Shown here in pieces: positions 11,495 through 23,583 of a DNA stretch of 64,000 bases; within the stretch, counting starts at the first letter, position 1; every line of letters starts with the position of its first letter. Source of the DNA: Selaginella tamariscina (lineage: Eukaryota; Streptophyta; Lycopodiopsida; Selaginellales; Selaginellaceae). Under the pieces are notes generated by a model, which had not been told where the DNA came from, searched no databases, and was given only the letters and a program-made list of their open reading frames with translations. The translations under genes and the position numbers were made by a program. The stretch is from NCBI GenBank assembly GCA_003024785.1, contig PUQB01000226.1:289001-353000 (forward strand), written 5' to 3'.

Positions 11495-12797
11495 GTGTTA
11501 CCAGAAGATTTGCCGCCTGAGTTACCTCCACGTCGAGCTGTGGACCACAGAATAGAGGTTTTGCCAGGTTCGTCTCCACCGGCAAGAGCCCCATATCGGT
11601 TAAATCCTCAAGAGTTGATTGAATTGAAGAGACAGCTGACGGAATTGTTGGTCGAGGACACATTCGACCTAGTCGATCACCATATGGTGCACCGATCTTT
11701 TTGTAATGAAAAAGGATGGTACGATGCGAATGTGTGTGGACTATCGAGCACTGAACGCGATAACTATCAAAAACAAGTATCCTCTTCCGCGAGTGGACGA
11801 CTTGTTTGATAGCTATCAAAAGCAAAGTATTTTTCAAGAATAGACTTGAGGTCTGGGTACCATCAGATTCGGGTAGCAGAGAATGACATTGAGAAGACCG
11901 CTTTTCGAACGCGTTATGGATCATTTGAGTTTCTAGTCTTGCCATTCGGGTTGTGCAATGCTCCAGCAACTTTTTGCACAATGATGGATGATGTGTTTAG
12001 AGACTATCTAGACGAGTTCGTGGTGGTGTATATTGATGACATTCTGTTTTCAGTTCGACAATTGAGAACATGTGGAACACTTAGAAAAAGTGTTTCAGAG
12101 GTTGAGAGAGAACCAGTTGTATGCTAAAGAAAGCAAGTGCGCATTTGGTCAAACCAAGATAGATTTCTTGGGACACTTGATCTCAGGTGGGGAGGTTGCC
12201 ATGGACCCAAAGAAAATTCAAGCTATTACTGAGTGGATGACTTTAAAAGACGTGCATGAAGTTAGATCATTTCTTGGTCTGACAGGGTATTACCGAAGAT
12301 TCATAAAGGGTTACTCGGAAATAGCGGCCCCATTGACAGATCTTACGAAAAACATTCCATGGCATTGGACTCCAGAGTGCCAACGTGCATTCGTCAAACT
12401 CAAAGAGGCTATCTCTTCTGAGCCAGTTTTGCAGTTGCCCATCTTTGAAGATCCCTTTGAAGTAGAATGTGACGCTTCCGACTTTGCAATTGGTGGTGTA
12501 TTGCAACAGAAAGGACATCCAGTGTCCTTTTTCTCGAAGAAGTTAGATGCCGCGCAAACTCGATGGCCTACTCACGAAAAGGAGATGTATGCTATTGTTG
12601 CTTCCTTGGAGTATTGGCGTCATTATCTTCCAAGTCATGGCACTGTGGTTTGGACAGATAGTGTAACTCTAAGGTATTTTGAAACGCAGCCGAAGCTATC
12701 ACCAAAGTATGCTAGATGGCAGCAGAAAGTTTGGCACGATTTCAGCCTGAAATCAGGTCAATCCTGTGGCTTGTACTGCTCAGATACAATATGGTAG
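11495..12797 (+). pseudogene. Reverse transcriptase-RNase H of first Ty3 element
   Basis: RT fingers are at 11495-11700 (LPPELPPRRAVDHRIEVLPG) and palm motifs at 11846-12050, including [11 protein letters not shown]-like sequence and the catalytic VVYIDDI. The connection and RNase H run from 12072 to 12797 (KIDFLGHLISGG, SFLGLTGYYRRFIKGYS, then DASDFAIGGVLQQ and HEKEMYAIVASLEYWRHYL). Frameshifts occur near 11690, 11800 and 12050. A partial duplication of about 40 bp (AGATGGCAGCAG...) sits at about 12712-12840. Confidence 0.85.
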
Positions 12798-13051
12798 ATG
12801 GCAGCAGAAGTTGACACGATTTCAGCCTGAAATCAGACATAAGGCGGAAAGGACAATGTGGTAGCTGATGCACTCAGTAGAAAGGGTCATCTTCGTATTA
12901 TGTCAGCACCGTGTCAACTTTGGTGGATGAATTTGTGACGGCGTATCCTCAAGACAAGTTTGCCAAGGAAGCTTTGAGCCTGGTGGCAAAGAGGAAACAA
13001 GTTCATCAATTACGAAGAGATGGTAATATTCCAGCAGGAATAGAAAGTTGA

Positions 13052-13808
13052 ATGGATGCACTCAAACAGGCCCATTTTGCAGTACGAGATGGAGTTCTTA
13101 TTATAAAGAAAAGAGACTCTATGTTCCAGAAGGACATGGAGGGAGAGGCTATTAAGAGAGCATCACGACGTTCCTTTGGCAGGGCATGGTGGAAGGCACA
13201 AGACGTTGGCTTTGTTGAAACAGGGATTCTATTGGCCGGGTATGATAGACGATGTTGCCAAGTATGTCAAGACATGCCCCACATGTCAACAAGTGAAAAG
13301 TCGTTTGCAAAAACGAGCTGGGAAGTTACAAATGTATACCGATTCCAGAGCGGCCATTTCAAAATGTTACTTTGGACTTTATCATGGGATTGCCAAAATC
13401 TTGTGGTTTCAATGCTCTTATGGTGGTGGTCGATCGATTTTCAAGGTTGCTCATTTCATTCCAACTGTAGAGACAGTGAATGCAAAACAAGCAGCAAAGT
13501 TGTTCTTCCACGAAGTCGTAAGAGTGCGAGGGCTACCGGAAACGATGATCTCAGATCGGGATCCTCGATTTACTGGCAAGTTTTGGGGAACGTTGTTCAA
13601 GCAATTTGGGACGATGCTGAGGTTTAATACGGCTTATCATCCACAAACGGATGGTCAGACGGAGAGGGTAAACCGACAAGTCGAGGACTATCTCAGATGC
13701 TATGTTCAAGGTGATCAACTTGATTGGGCTGAACACTTGGATATGGCTGAGATATGTTACAATAACTCGACACACATTGCGATCGGGTTAGCCCGATGGA
13801 AGTGTTAA
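13052..13808 (+). pseudogene. Integrase of first Ty3 element
   Basis: The HHCC zinc-binding part is seen as GHGGRHKTLALLKQGFYWPG followed by CPTCQQVK. The catalytic core includes GLPETMISDRDPRFTGKFW and AYHPQTDGQTERVNRQVEDYL, holding the second Asp and the Glu of the DDE triad. A frameshift near 13180 and loss around the first Asp (near 13360) break it. Confidence 0.82.
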
Positions 13809-13835
13809 CGGGAATAAGGTGGTATTCCTCAGAGT

Positions 13836-14457
13836 ATGGTGTTACCGAAAGATGATGTCAATCGAGTTCCATCTGTAGCAGAGTTCACTGGACAGTTGTA
13901 TCAGACATGGGAAGCTGCTCGTCAAGCAATGGCTGCAGCACAAGAAAGATATCGTCAGCAGTACGATAAACATCGACGGGATGTAGAGTATCAGGTTGGG
14001 GATATGGTATTGTTGAGTACAAAAACCTGAGGGTTCCAACGATTCTTTCGAGGAAGTTTCTATCGCACTACATAGGTCCATACAAGGTGGTGAAGCAAGT
14101 AGGGAAAGTGGCTTATGGGTTAGATCTTCCTCCAGAGTTGGAAGGAATACACAATGTGTTTCATGTCAGTTTACTCGAGCCATTCCACAAGGATGAGAAC
14201 ATCCGGATAGATATCGTAGTTTATGTCCGCCGCCAGAATTAGTTGGTGAGGAAAAAAAATTCGAAGTTGAGGCGATATTAAAGGGGAGGAACATTCATGG
14301 ACGACGAAAACGTAAACGTGAATATCTTGTTTAAGTGGAAAGGTTACCCGGCATGCGAGTCGACATGGAACCATTGGAGAATCTACAGAACACGATGGAG
14401 GTAGTGAATGAGTTTGAGGCGAGGTCTCAAACTGTTGGTAATGATGATCAGAAATAA
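13836..14457 (+). pseudogene. Integrase C-terminus and chromodomain
   Basis: After the DDE core come RYRQQYDKHRRDVEYQVGD (13836-14030) and, in another frame, a GPYKVVKQVGKVAYGLDLP / NVFHVSLLEPF segment, the usual Ty3 integrase tail. A chromodomain-like end follows at about 14260-14420: EVEAILKGR, then KWKGYPACESTW with a one-base shift just before KWKG. In chromoviruses this domain is thought to steer integration to marked chromatin. Confidence 0.75.
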
Positions 14458-14829
14458 AGTGAACCTTTATTTCTTATTAACCAAGGGCTGGCAACAACAC
14501 TAACTAGAGGCCTCCAATATAATTCTAGTTACGTAAAGAAATTAACCACTGTGTTGTGTGCGTCGGGTGACAGACTTTGCAGACGTGCAAAAGGTCTCCA
14601 GGTGACTTCATGTCGCAGGTGGTGCCTCCGGCAGCTGGGTCTACGACTCGGTGAACGACGGTTCTGAAGTACTTGGCTTCGCGTAATGCAAGGGGGGTAA
14701 TAAAACTTGTGAACTTTTGGCTGACTCCGCATAGAGTGATATGTTAGTTTTGGTTAGTTTTCTCTAACATTATCTAGTCTTGGAGTTAGACGTCAACGAG
14801 GACGTTGACATTTTCAAAGGCGGGGAGTG

Positions 14830-15806
14830 TGTCATAGTTTTTACTATGACTCAACCCTTTACTTTGGGGTTTGACTGTTGTTACCTACCGAGTTTGTGTA
14901 ACGAACCCTAGATGTAGTAGGAAACAGGCCCACTTAGTGCACTTGGGTATCTGGTGATGGTCGGCCGGGTGTCATTAGGTATTTGCAGGAAACTCTAGGT
15001 GAAGCTAGAACTTATCGTCTAGAAAACTCTCCCCCGTTTTGCCCGCATTTTGACGTTCCAGGTTAGGGTTTTTCCATAAAGTATAGCTTGTCAAAAGGGT
15101 TAGGGACACCCCAAGGGTTGACCTAACCCTAGGGTTGCCCTAACCCCATGCCCTAATACCCCCCCTAGGGGTTAGGTTAGGACAACCATTTTTTCTAAGG
15201 GCTGGCATTTCCGTGCCAGCCCACTTACTCAATTAGGTAACGGGGGGGGGGGGGGGTCTATCACATAAATAAGGTAGAGTATATGTAGTGAGGCTTCCTG
15301 GGTTCAAAAGAGAGCTCGTTAACCTCCTACCGGTGCAAGCTAAGCTTGTGTCGTCAAGGTGCAACCCTCTGTTATCCGCCCAAACTTCCACACGACAGGG
15401 GTACAACCCACCTAGGGTTAGACTATCCTTATCGTTGGCAAGATCTTGCCTTTGAGACAAGGGCACGTCACTTCCAAGGAGTTAGCCAGATTCCTTGGTC
15501 CAAAAACCTGCTCGCAAGCTCAAAGGTATTGCCCGAGTTCACGTTCCGCAGAACTAGTGGTTGAGGCCTTGCTTCGGCCGCCTCAACCACGCCAAGCTAG
15601 AGAACAACACTATAACTCGGCTAGTCCGTGCATCCTGATTCACAAGGTGAGTCTCATTCGTGGACTTGGTCAGTTAGGGTTTAAGTTCCTAAGGGTTGGG
15701 TTCCTAATACAGGTTACTTTACCAGATTCCGTGTGGGTTTCCAGAGAGGGATTCCATGGTTGGCACCTGGCAAGCCGCCTTTGTGGCACCAGGTAAAACT
15801 TTGACA
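14830..15806 (+). repeat. 3' LTR of the first Ty3 element
   Basis: Starts TGTCATAG, ends TTTGACA, and matches 8374-9349 with few differences by eye. The poly-G run is at about 15241. Confidence 0.9.
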
Positions 15807-16696
15807 GGCATGCCTTAGGCATTGTATCGCATGACGTCTAACTCGATGTCACATCTCCATGTGACACTGCCTTCCACGATGTGGGCTATCATGCCATAGC
15901 CCTAAGATTCAAGAGTTGCACCAAGTGCCACAAATGTGGCTCCTAAATGCCAACTTTAGAACCCCTCAATTATCCCTCATGACTTGGTAAGGAAACCTTG
16001 TCAATCAAGAACCCACGACCATAGTTGGACAAGGACACGAACATCCCTACTTAACTGTGAGTGTTACTCTTAGCTTGACGTGGAGGAGGAGGCTGGAGAC
16101 AAGCCTTAACCTCTGCCTTTTGGAATGTGCATTCCCACAGACCTCCCAAGCATGGATTCACCGACATTAAGGGTAAGCTACCCCGAAAGTGGGACGTACC
16201 CGCGGCACAATAGAGGGTTGTGCCTTGACGACACAAGCTTATTTATGTGACGAAGCCCCCCCCCCCCCCCCCCCTCTCTTCCTGAATGTGTATGTGGGCT
16301 GGCACAAATTTAGCTAGCCTAATGAGAGAGTGTTTAACTTAGCCTAACTTTAACCCTAAAACCCTACCCAAGGGGGTGGGGGTTTTAGGGCGTCGGTTAG
16401 GGCAACCCTAGGGTTAGGTCAATCCTATGGGTGTTCTTAACCTACTAAACACGCCGAACTCATCTACATTAACCAATCAGCTTAACTGAACGTTAAAATT
16501 GGGGGTGGGTTTCTAGAAGGTAAGGCTTAGAGTTTCCTGCAAATACCTAAGGACACCCGACCGGACCATCACCAAATACCCAAGTGCACTAAGCGGGCCT
16601 GTTTCCTACTACATCTAGGGTTCATCAACATAGTACAATAGGTAACAACAGTCAACGTCCAAAGTAAAGGGTCGAGTCATAGTAAAAACTATGACA
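15807..16696 (-). repeat. Inverted, diverged LTR of the same family
   Basis: Read on the minus strand it begins TGTCATAG at 16696 and follows the first 500 bp of the 8374 LTR well, including the telomere-like block (about 16345-16445) and the homopolymer run (poly-C on the plus strand at about 16256-16274). The rest, down to the junction with the 3' LTR at 15806, is more diverged. It is a solo LTR or the 3' LTR of a deleted element. Confidence 0.75.
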
Positions 16697-16699
16697 TTA

Positions 16700-17480
16700 C
16701 ATACCCTAGTACTTGTCTCCACGTGCTATGTATCCCAGTTGGACAAGTGTCGCAGTTGGGTCCTCCTTCTGCACTGCAACCTTGTGGGCCCCCACATTGG
16801 GGTTGCCCTTGCTCTTTAGCTCTTGACCACTGCTCCTTCCTTGCGAGCTTTGGGGCGTTTGAGAGGTTCTCCTTGTTTGTGGTGGTGTCATTTGCCCCTC
16901 AGCATCTTATGTCTTCTTCTTCTGGCGTCTCTTAGCTTTCTGGTTTTTTACTTTCTTGGCATACCGGAGTAACTTATCATATGTCAAATCGTCATCTAAC
17001 CTGATTCATTTTGATTGCAATCTCTTTCAGTACCACATCTTCTTGGTCAGGTTGACTGGGGAATCCCTTAATCGGGCGATGTACCCTAGCATGCGGACCA
17101 TGTATTTGTCGACTGACTCTCCTGTTTTCTGCTTCAAGTTAGCTAGCTTATGGATTACCTCCTCCTCGTTCTTCTCATCTTGGAAGGTGTCCAAGAACGC
17201 CCTCTATGCAGTCTCCCAGCGAGATCCTTTGTTTGCCTCATGGAATCGCATCCACCAGGCATGTGCCTTCTTGTCTAGAGTGCATGCGAATGCACTTAGC
17301 TTCTTGTGGTTGTAACTTACACTCCTCAACTCGCACACCTACTCGAACTTGTGTACATGCTAATCGGCATCTTCGCCCCTCGCTCCTCGAAATGCGGGTA
17401 AGGACATTGTCACTATGCTCTCCTGCACTCGATTGCGCGCACGGGCCAGTAACGTCACTGGGTCTACTCCCATGGCTTCC
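16700..17480 (-). pseudogene. Inverted gag fragment
   Basis: The minus strand across alternating frames reads as a retrotransposon gag domain: WWMRFHEANKGSRWE near 17240, then a segment with FLDTFQDEKNEEEVIHKLAN and KTGESVDKYMVRMLGYIARL near 17190-17060, then a basic, proline-rich tail at 16891-16706. It belongs to a second gag lineage, distinct from the gag at 10 kb. The minus-strand LTR at 16696 directly follows it. Confidence 0.6.
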
Positions 17481-17599
17481 CATTGAGCATGGGAAGTGTT
17501 CCAATCTGGTCCTCAACTTCGAACGTGCTGTTGTCTACATCCTCATCCCAATCTTTCTCATCTCTAAGAATTTCTGAGATGTTCAATGATATGGATCAG

Positions 17600-17950
17600 G
17601 AACAAGCTGCCATCAACAAGTTGTCTCACATGCAATAGGGTTCTAGGTTTGTTTTGTCTTACACCTTAGAGTTCATGGTGATCTCCTACGTCCTGTTTGA
17701 AGATGCGTCTCTCAAACAGTATTTCTGTGTCGGTCTTCAAGATGATGTAAAGGATCTTTTTCTAATGTTGTCGAATCCAAAGACGCTTTCAGAAGCAGTT
17801 GCACTTGCCGTTATATGTGATAATCGCCTGTTTGAGTGACATCATGAGAAGACTTCTTCAAATTGTTCACTTTTGGTTCCCCCATCTCAGGCTGAAGCTT
17901 TCAGTTCTCTACCTATGGAACTAGGCTCTTTCCAACAGAGACAACAACGA
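17600..17950 (+). pseudogene. Gag fragment (Ty3-like)
   Basis: The 61-codon frame at 17654-17839 contains CVGLQDDVKDLFLMLSNPKT and AVALAVICDNRLFE, the end of a Ty3-type gag domain. After a stop the same frame continues (SQAEAFSSLPMELGSFQQRQ). Short and broken. Confidence 0.55.
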
Positions 17951-18030
17951 TTGCCTACTCTTCTCCAATAGTCTTCCACTATTGCAGCAATGGAAGTAGT
18001 AGTTGTCTAGTGAATTTGAGTTGAAGGATA

Positions 18031-19025
18031 TTGTGTCAATTGCAACTTTTCTTGGTGTTGAAGTCTAGCATGAGAGGGGAGGAGAATCCAAATGAGACAT
18101 ATGTGAGAGAGCTCCTAGAAAAGTACAACATAGTCTATTGCAAGCCTACATTGACTCCAATGAAACCAGCCTTGAAGCTGACCAAAGACATGGCTCTAAG
18201 TACTGAAGAGGAACAAAGGCACATGGATGTAGTGCCTCATTGACAAGCTGTGCAAAGCCTAATATATCTAGTTGCATGAATGAGGCCAAACTTAGCCTAT
18301 GCAGTAGGCCAAGTTTCTCAATTCCTGGCTAACTTGGGTGAGCAGCGGTGAAGAGCATCATGCGCTACCTTCAAGCGACAAAGGAGTCCGCTCTTGTTTA
18401 TAGCAATTGTGATCTTGAAGAGTGGGATACTCAAATGCAGATTGGGCTGGAAATATCGATTCTCGCAAGTCTACTTTTGGGTATGCTTTCTTTCTTGGTA
18501 GGAACATTGTATCCTGGAGAAGTAAGAGGCAGAAGAGCTCCAGGTACCATGAGTTGATTGGCACATGCAAGTGCAAGTGAAGTTCCTTTGAGAGCAAGTG
18601 GCCAAAGGAGATCATTCATTTGGGGTTTTGCCAATCGACGAGATGGTGACAAATATATTGACAAAGTTCACTGATTCTAGACGAACAGAGCCAAGCTCAT
18701 GGTGAAAAACAAAGCGACAAAGGAGTCCGCTCTTGTTTATAGCAATTGTGATCTTGAAGAGTGGGATACTCAGATGCAGATTGGGATGGAAATATCGAAA
18801 GTCTACTTTTGGGTATGATTTTTTCTTGGTAGGAACATTGTATCCTGGAGAAGTAAGAGGCAGAAGAACTTGACTTGGCACATGCAAGCGCAAGTGAAGT
18901 TCCTTTGAGGCCAAAGGAGATCATTCATTTGGGGTTTTGCCCAATCGACGAGATGGTGACAAATATATTGACGAAGTTCACTGATTCCAGATGAACAGAG
19001 CCAAGCTCATGGTGAAAAACAAAGA
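18031..19025 (+). pseudogene. Ty1/Copia RT tail and RNase H fragment, partly duplicated
   Basis: The reading includes YVRELLEKYNIVYCKPTLTP, KLTKDMALSTEEEQ, RQAVQSLIYLVA, RPNLAYAVGQVSQFLA and KSIMRYLQATKESALVYSN, the typical order at the RT-RNase H boundary of Copia elements, then FLVGTLYPGEV-like sequence. It has several stops and frame changes. A piece of about 338 bp (from 18373) is repeated from 18711 with small deletions, so the RNase H part occurs twice. Confidence 0.75.
18373..19025. repeat. ~338-bp tandem duplication inside Copia remnant
   Basis: GCGACAAAGGAGTCCGCTCT occurs at about 18376 and 18714, followed in both by matching sequence through the GACGAGATGGTGACAAATAT and CAAGCTCATGGTGAAAAACA motifs. 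The second copy lost several short pieces. Confidence 0.8.
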
Positions 19026-19668
19026 TGATCAGTTGGTGTAGCAAAGGACTACTAGACTTAGGGATGTGGCATAATGGGTCACTACGCTACACGGAGTGAT
19101 ACATCAATGGTCTTGGTAGTGAAAGATAATCTCTTTGGCATATGCATGTATAATATTCCACATTACAATGCAATAATAATGAGAGAGCTATCCCAATCTC
19201 TCCTTCCGAAAGTTTACAAGCAGATCTTCACCCAAAGAACTTCAGTTTCAATGCAATTACTTGAGTACTTGCATTGTGCCATTTTCAAGTAGCATGGCAA
19301 CTATTAGAGCTCTTAAGGTCATGGCAAATATTATTTGAGTGATTATATAAGACCATTCCACCTTTCAGTCTATAGCACTCAATGGTAGCACCTATAGCGT
19401 CCAACGGTTGTCACTGTTGCTCCGGGGAGAGATGCCGGACATGATTAGGCTTTCCAATCCTCTTCTGGCATGGTCTCGGTCTAAGGGCTGCTCTTGTCCC
19501 ATTCCAAAGATGCCCTTCAGCTTTCCTAGTATTGAAGGGTTGACAGCTTGTGTATACATAGGAATAGAGGTGTTGTCAGATTCTTCATATATCATTGTTG
19601 TGCTCACAAAGCAAAGGGCTGAAGTTGATCTTTGTTCAGTTTGATATGTGCTCTTTGGCATTGCCAAG
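19026..19668. other. Unassigned DNA, interrupted by second Ty3 element
   Basis: It holds a 78-codon open frame (19408-19644) that I cannot assign; composition gives no strong coding sign. Its right end (...GCATTGCCAAG) continues at 23926 after the Ty3 element, so it is the pre-insertion host of that element and may be the tail of the Copia remnant. Confidence 0.5.
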
Positions 19669-20027
19669 TGTAAGGAAGTAGACTTACATAAAGGACTCAT
19701 AACTGCTAGGTGGAATATTCAAGAATATACTAATGACATGTGTACATAGATCTGGAAGTCCCATAAAAGGTACACAGTCCATAAATAGAGAGTCCATAAA
19801 TAAAAAGGATATAGGCCTATGATATAAAAAGGGACAAGAGTGTTTAGGGTGATCACGGTCCTTAGGACGAGCTGGGTACTAGCAAAAAGTACTGTACTAG
19901 TGTGTTAAGCACATGATATTGCAAGTCTGCGTATTGCTCGGGGAGAACACCACGTGTTCTTTGGTTGGGAGGTTTGAGTTGGCAGATCTTGTGTGCGTGT
20001 CTATACACGTGTGTTAGGAGCGTTACA
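19669..20027 (+). repeat. 5' LTR of the second Ty3 element
   Basis: TGTAAGG...GCGTTACA. It contains a TATAAAAAG motif near 19823, a plausible TATA box, and is repeated at 23584-23925. Confidence 0.9.
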
Positions 20028-20050
20028 ATTGGTATCGGAGCCACACGATC

Positions 20051-20742
20051 ATGAGCGACAACCCTGTGGTTGTGCCTGGAGTGATTGAGGCAGAGAAAGG
20101 TGAAGAAATTAATATGGAAGTCGAACATGAAAAAGGGAACAACTCTGTTCCAGAGTATGAGTGGACTAATGAAGCTCTTATTGCTGAATTTGCTCGTGTT
20201 AAATCCACTTTGGAGACACTTGTGAAAGATGTTCATAAGGGTCTTGATTTTTTTTTTTCCGTGATGAGCTACGAGGGTTATCAAAAGTTCGTGGTTTGAA
20301 GGGTTCCTCTTCCAAACATTTTGAAAAAAGGCTTGTGCCGAATTTTGATGGCTGTGGCGGGCCAGTGATAGCTATTGCTTGGCTAGCTAACGCTGAAAAG
20401 CTAGTGGAACTGCAAGGCCTTACGTTAGATGAAGCTTTTCATGCAATGACTTTTGCCTTGACAGGAGATGCACTCAAGTGGTGGCATCGTGTGAGTGTAG
20501 AAAGAGAAAAAAGTGGTCAATTGGTGGACTCACTTGAGGAGTTTAAGAAGTTATTTTCTTCTAAATACTCTCATGCTAATGATTTTATCATCTTTGACAT
20601 GCCTTGCTTTAAGAAGATGACACCAATAATTAATTGGAATACTTATGAAGTTTCCATGGAGCACAATAGTTCCAAGATAGTTTGGCATGGAAGGAAGTAT
20701 ACTTCTCCTAGTAAGTTACTTTCTGCAACTTCCATAAAGTGA
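20051..20742 (+). pseudogene. gag of second Ty3 element
   Basis: An acidic N-terminal frame (20051-20299) overlaps a second frame (20296-20742) with VPNFDGCGGPVIAIAWLANAEK, LTGDALKWWHRVSVE and EEFKKLFSSKYSHAND, the core gag fold. A frameshift lies near 20255 in a poly-T run. No CCHC knuckle remains after it. Confidence 0.78.
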
Positions 20743-21079
20743 GCAATAAGGAATTCCACTGCAAGTTATTTGGTGTATGTGTGTGATATGGAGGATGCTT
20801 CAAAGATCGATAATAATCATGTTCAGGTACATCCTTTAATATTAAATGAACAGGTAATATAGTTATTAGCGATAGACATACCTTATTTTCTGCCATTAAA
20901 CTTAAAAACGTAATTAATGCTAATTAAGGTTTAGGTGTTAAACCTGTTCACATTAGGATTAACCCTAGAACCCTAAATTCACTTACTTGCAAGTCAAATT
21001 GTCATAAAGTTATAGCTGAGGAGAATTCCTTAGTTGAAAATGTCAAATACGATAATTCTTGCTTAACTTCAAAGTTAAG

Positions 21080-22114
21080 TGTATTGATTATCGTATGCTT
21101 AATAAGACCACTATCAAAATAAACATCCTATGCCACGAGCTGATGATATTTTTGATAGGTTGGCGAGTGCCACCTGTTTTACAAAGATAGACCTAAGGAG
21201 TGGCTATCACCAAGTAACTGTTCGAGAACAGGATGTGATGAAAACAGCTTTTCGAACCCGACAAGGTCATTATGAATTTCTAGTAATGCCTTTTGGGTTG
21301 ACTAATGCACCTGCTACTTTTATGACATTAATGAATAACATTTTTTCACAATATATTGACCAATTTGTGCAAGTGTTCTTAGACGATATTTTAATATATA
21401 GTAAAACTCCTACCGAACATTTGTTACATTTAAAACAAGTGTTAGAAGTTTTACGTAAGCATAAATTATATGCGAAAATGTCTAAGTGTGAATTTTTTCA
21501 ACCCGAAGTAGAATATCTAAGTATGTGGTTTCTTCTGAAGGATTAAAAGTTGATCCTAAAAAGGTGGCAGTTGTAAAAAACTGGCCAATTCCACATGATG
21601 TGAATGAATTACGTAGTTTTATGGGTTTAGCTAATTATTATAGACGTTTTGTCCTTGGATTTTCAAGGGTAGCTTTGCCTTTAACAAACCTACTTAAGCA
21701 CGATGTACCCTTTTGTGGGAAGCTAGTCAAAACGATAGCTTTGAAATGCTTAAGTCGTTGTTAACTAAAGCACCTATGCTTGCTATAGTAGATAATGCAA
21801 AACCTTACGTGGTATATGCAGATGCCTGTGGGGCAGCACTCGGTGCTGTGCTCATGCAAGATGGGCATGTAATTGCTTATGAAAGCAGAAAACTTAGTGA
21901 TGTGGAAAAACGTTATTCCACATATGAACAGGAACTATTGGCTATAGTTCATGCATTAAAGTTATGGAGACATTATCTCCATAATGGCCAGCCGTTTAAG
22001 GTGTATACTGATCATAAACCACTGCAGTATTGTAAGACACATAAAAATTTAAATGCTCGCCATGCACGATGGAAATTGTTTTTGATGATTTCCTTATATA
22101 GAAATAATATATAA
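21080..22114 (+). pseudogene. RT-RNase H of second Ty3 element
   Basis: RT begins in mid-domain ([10 protein letters not shown] near 21080, frameshift, then [13 protein letters not shown]). Palm motifs [15 protein letters not shown] and [14 protein letters not shown] are present; the catalytic box is F-L-D-D. After a shift near 21530 the frame VANYYRRF-like region continues to RNase H (21713-22114) with YADACGAALGAVLMQDG, YEQELLAIVHALKLWRHYL and YTDHKPLQY, holding the D, E and D catalytic positions. A further shift near 22090 ends the frame. Confidence 0.85.
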
Positions 22115-22299
22115 GGAAGGTAAACATAATGTGGTGGCAGATGCATTATCACGTGTTAAATGCTTAAATACTGTATCCAAGTTGCATAGTCCCTTGGTGA
22201 AATACATTCTGACTGCTCAAACTAAGGATCAGGAAGCTAGAAAATTGCTTTCTGTGCATGTAGAGCCGTATACCGTGCATAATGGCATGTTATTTTAAG

Positions 22300-23516
22300 G
22301 GGCGATTATATGTCCCTAAGGATAGAGAAATACTTTCTCGTATTATGTTTGAGATGCATGATAGCCCGCTGGCTAGACACTTGGGTGAAAAGAAAAACAT
22401 ATGATCTAGTTAAACAAAGGTTTACTGGAAACATATGAAGAATGATATATGTAATTATATCAAAACATGTACTACGTGTCAGTCAGTTAAGGCTGAGCGA
22501 GTTGCACAGCATGGCTTATTGCATCAGTTAGAAGTTCCACATGAACGTTGGGAAAGTATCTCTATGGATTTTATTACTCATTTGCCAAAGACACAGCAAA
22601 AGCATGAGCAAATATGGGTTATAGTTGACCGTTTAACTAAGTATGCTCGTTTTTTACCACTCAAAAAAGATGCTAAAGCTGTGGACTTAGCACGTTTGTA
22701 TATGTCAGAGGTGTTTCCTACCATGGGTATGCCTTGTGATGTGGTTAGTGATCGAGATACTAAGTTTACTGGTGATTTTTGGCTTAATTTTTTTCGAGGT
22801 TTGGGAATTAAGCTTAAACTTAGTAGTGGTGATCATCCACAAACAGATGGCCAAACTGAAAGAGTTAATCAAGTTCTTGAGGATATGTTATGAGCTACTG
22901 TGGGTAATCACCCAGGTAAATGGGATAAATATATTCCCTTAATAGAGTTTGCTTATAATAATAGTAAGCATGATTCTACTCTATGAGTCCTTATTATGCA
23001 ATGTTTGGATGACATCCTCGTACTTCTTTGGATATTGGTATAGATTGGAAAGAACGTATGGCTGATAATGAGGCTTGTGAGTTAACAACACACTTGGAGA
23101 ATATTCTTCAAGACTGTAGATGTAATATTTTTAAAGCTCGTGATCGTCAAGCCAAGTATGCTAATAAGCATCATTCTTTTCGTCACTTTGTGGGTGATAA
23201 AGTCTATGTTCGAGTGATATTTCCTTCGTTTATAAAAGATCTTCTATTGAAGCACTATGCAAGGTAAATGTATAAATTGGCTCCTAGGTATGCTGGTCCA
23301 TTTGAGATTATTGAGAAAATCAATAATGTTGCATATAAATTACAGCTACCTGCTGGGGTGCGTATACACCCTGTTTTTCATGTTAGCCAATTGAAAAATG
23401 CTTTAATCCGAGGTGAATATTGGATTGATATTCTTAAAGATGCCCAAGCAGTTGATCAACTTCCAAAGCAAGTTGATGATGCTCCTCCAAAACGTCGACG
23501 TGGTAATATGAGTTAA
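22300..23516 (+). pseudogene. Integrase of second Ty3 element
   Basis: CTTCQSVKAER marks the zinc-binding end. The core at 22435-22893 shows SMDFITHLPKT, VIVDRLTKYARF, DVVSDRDTKFTGDFW and DHPQTDGQTERVNQVLEDML, so the first two Asp and the Glu region are intact. A TGA at 22891 interrupts; the tail continues in other frames (WKERMADNEACEL, then [20 protein letters not shown] and [13 protein letters not shown]) to 23516. No chromodomain is visible after the tail, unlike the first element. Confidence 0.85.
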
Positions 23517-23583
23517 TGTGTGCACACTGAAATTTGGTTCTTCGATCGTTGAGGACAAAGATCTTTGTAAAAGGGGGGAGGAA

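Larger units (their letters stand above)
8374..15806 (+). mobile_element. Ty3-type LTR retrotransposon with chromodomain (chromovirus-like), degenerate
   Basis: Two near-identical LTRs of about 976 bp (8374-9349 and 14830-15806) start TGTCA and end TGACA. Immediately after the 5' LTR is ATTGGTATCGGAGC, a primer-binding site of the initiator-tRNA-Met kind common in plant elements. A purine-rich tract (AAAGGCGGGGAG) abuts the 3' LTR. Between them the order is gag, CCHC knuckle, protease, RT, RNase H, integrase, chromodomain, which is the order of Ty3 elements; the chromodomain marks chromoviruses. Many small frameshifts split the frames, so this copy is not autonomous. Flanking 5-mers (GCATC and GGCAT) do not match, so no target duplication is evident; the right side abuts an inverted relative of the same LTR. 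Confidence 0.93.

Noticed and set aside
8369-15811. Target-site duplication for the first Ty3 element
   Set aside because: Flanks GCATC and GGCAT do not match in register; I do not claim a duplication.
20708-21120. A host exon in the gap between gag and RT
   Set aside because: The short frames there show no recognisable domain; the gap fits a deletion of knuckle, protease and N-terminal RT.
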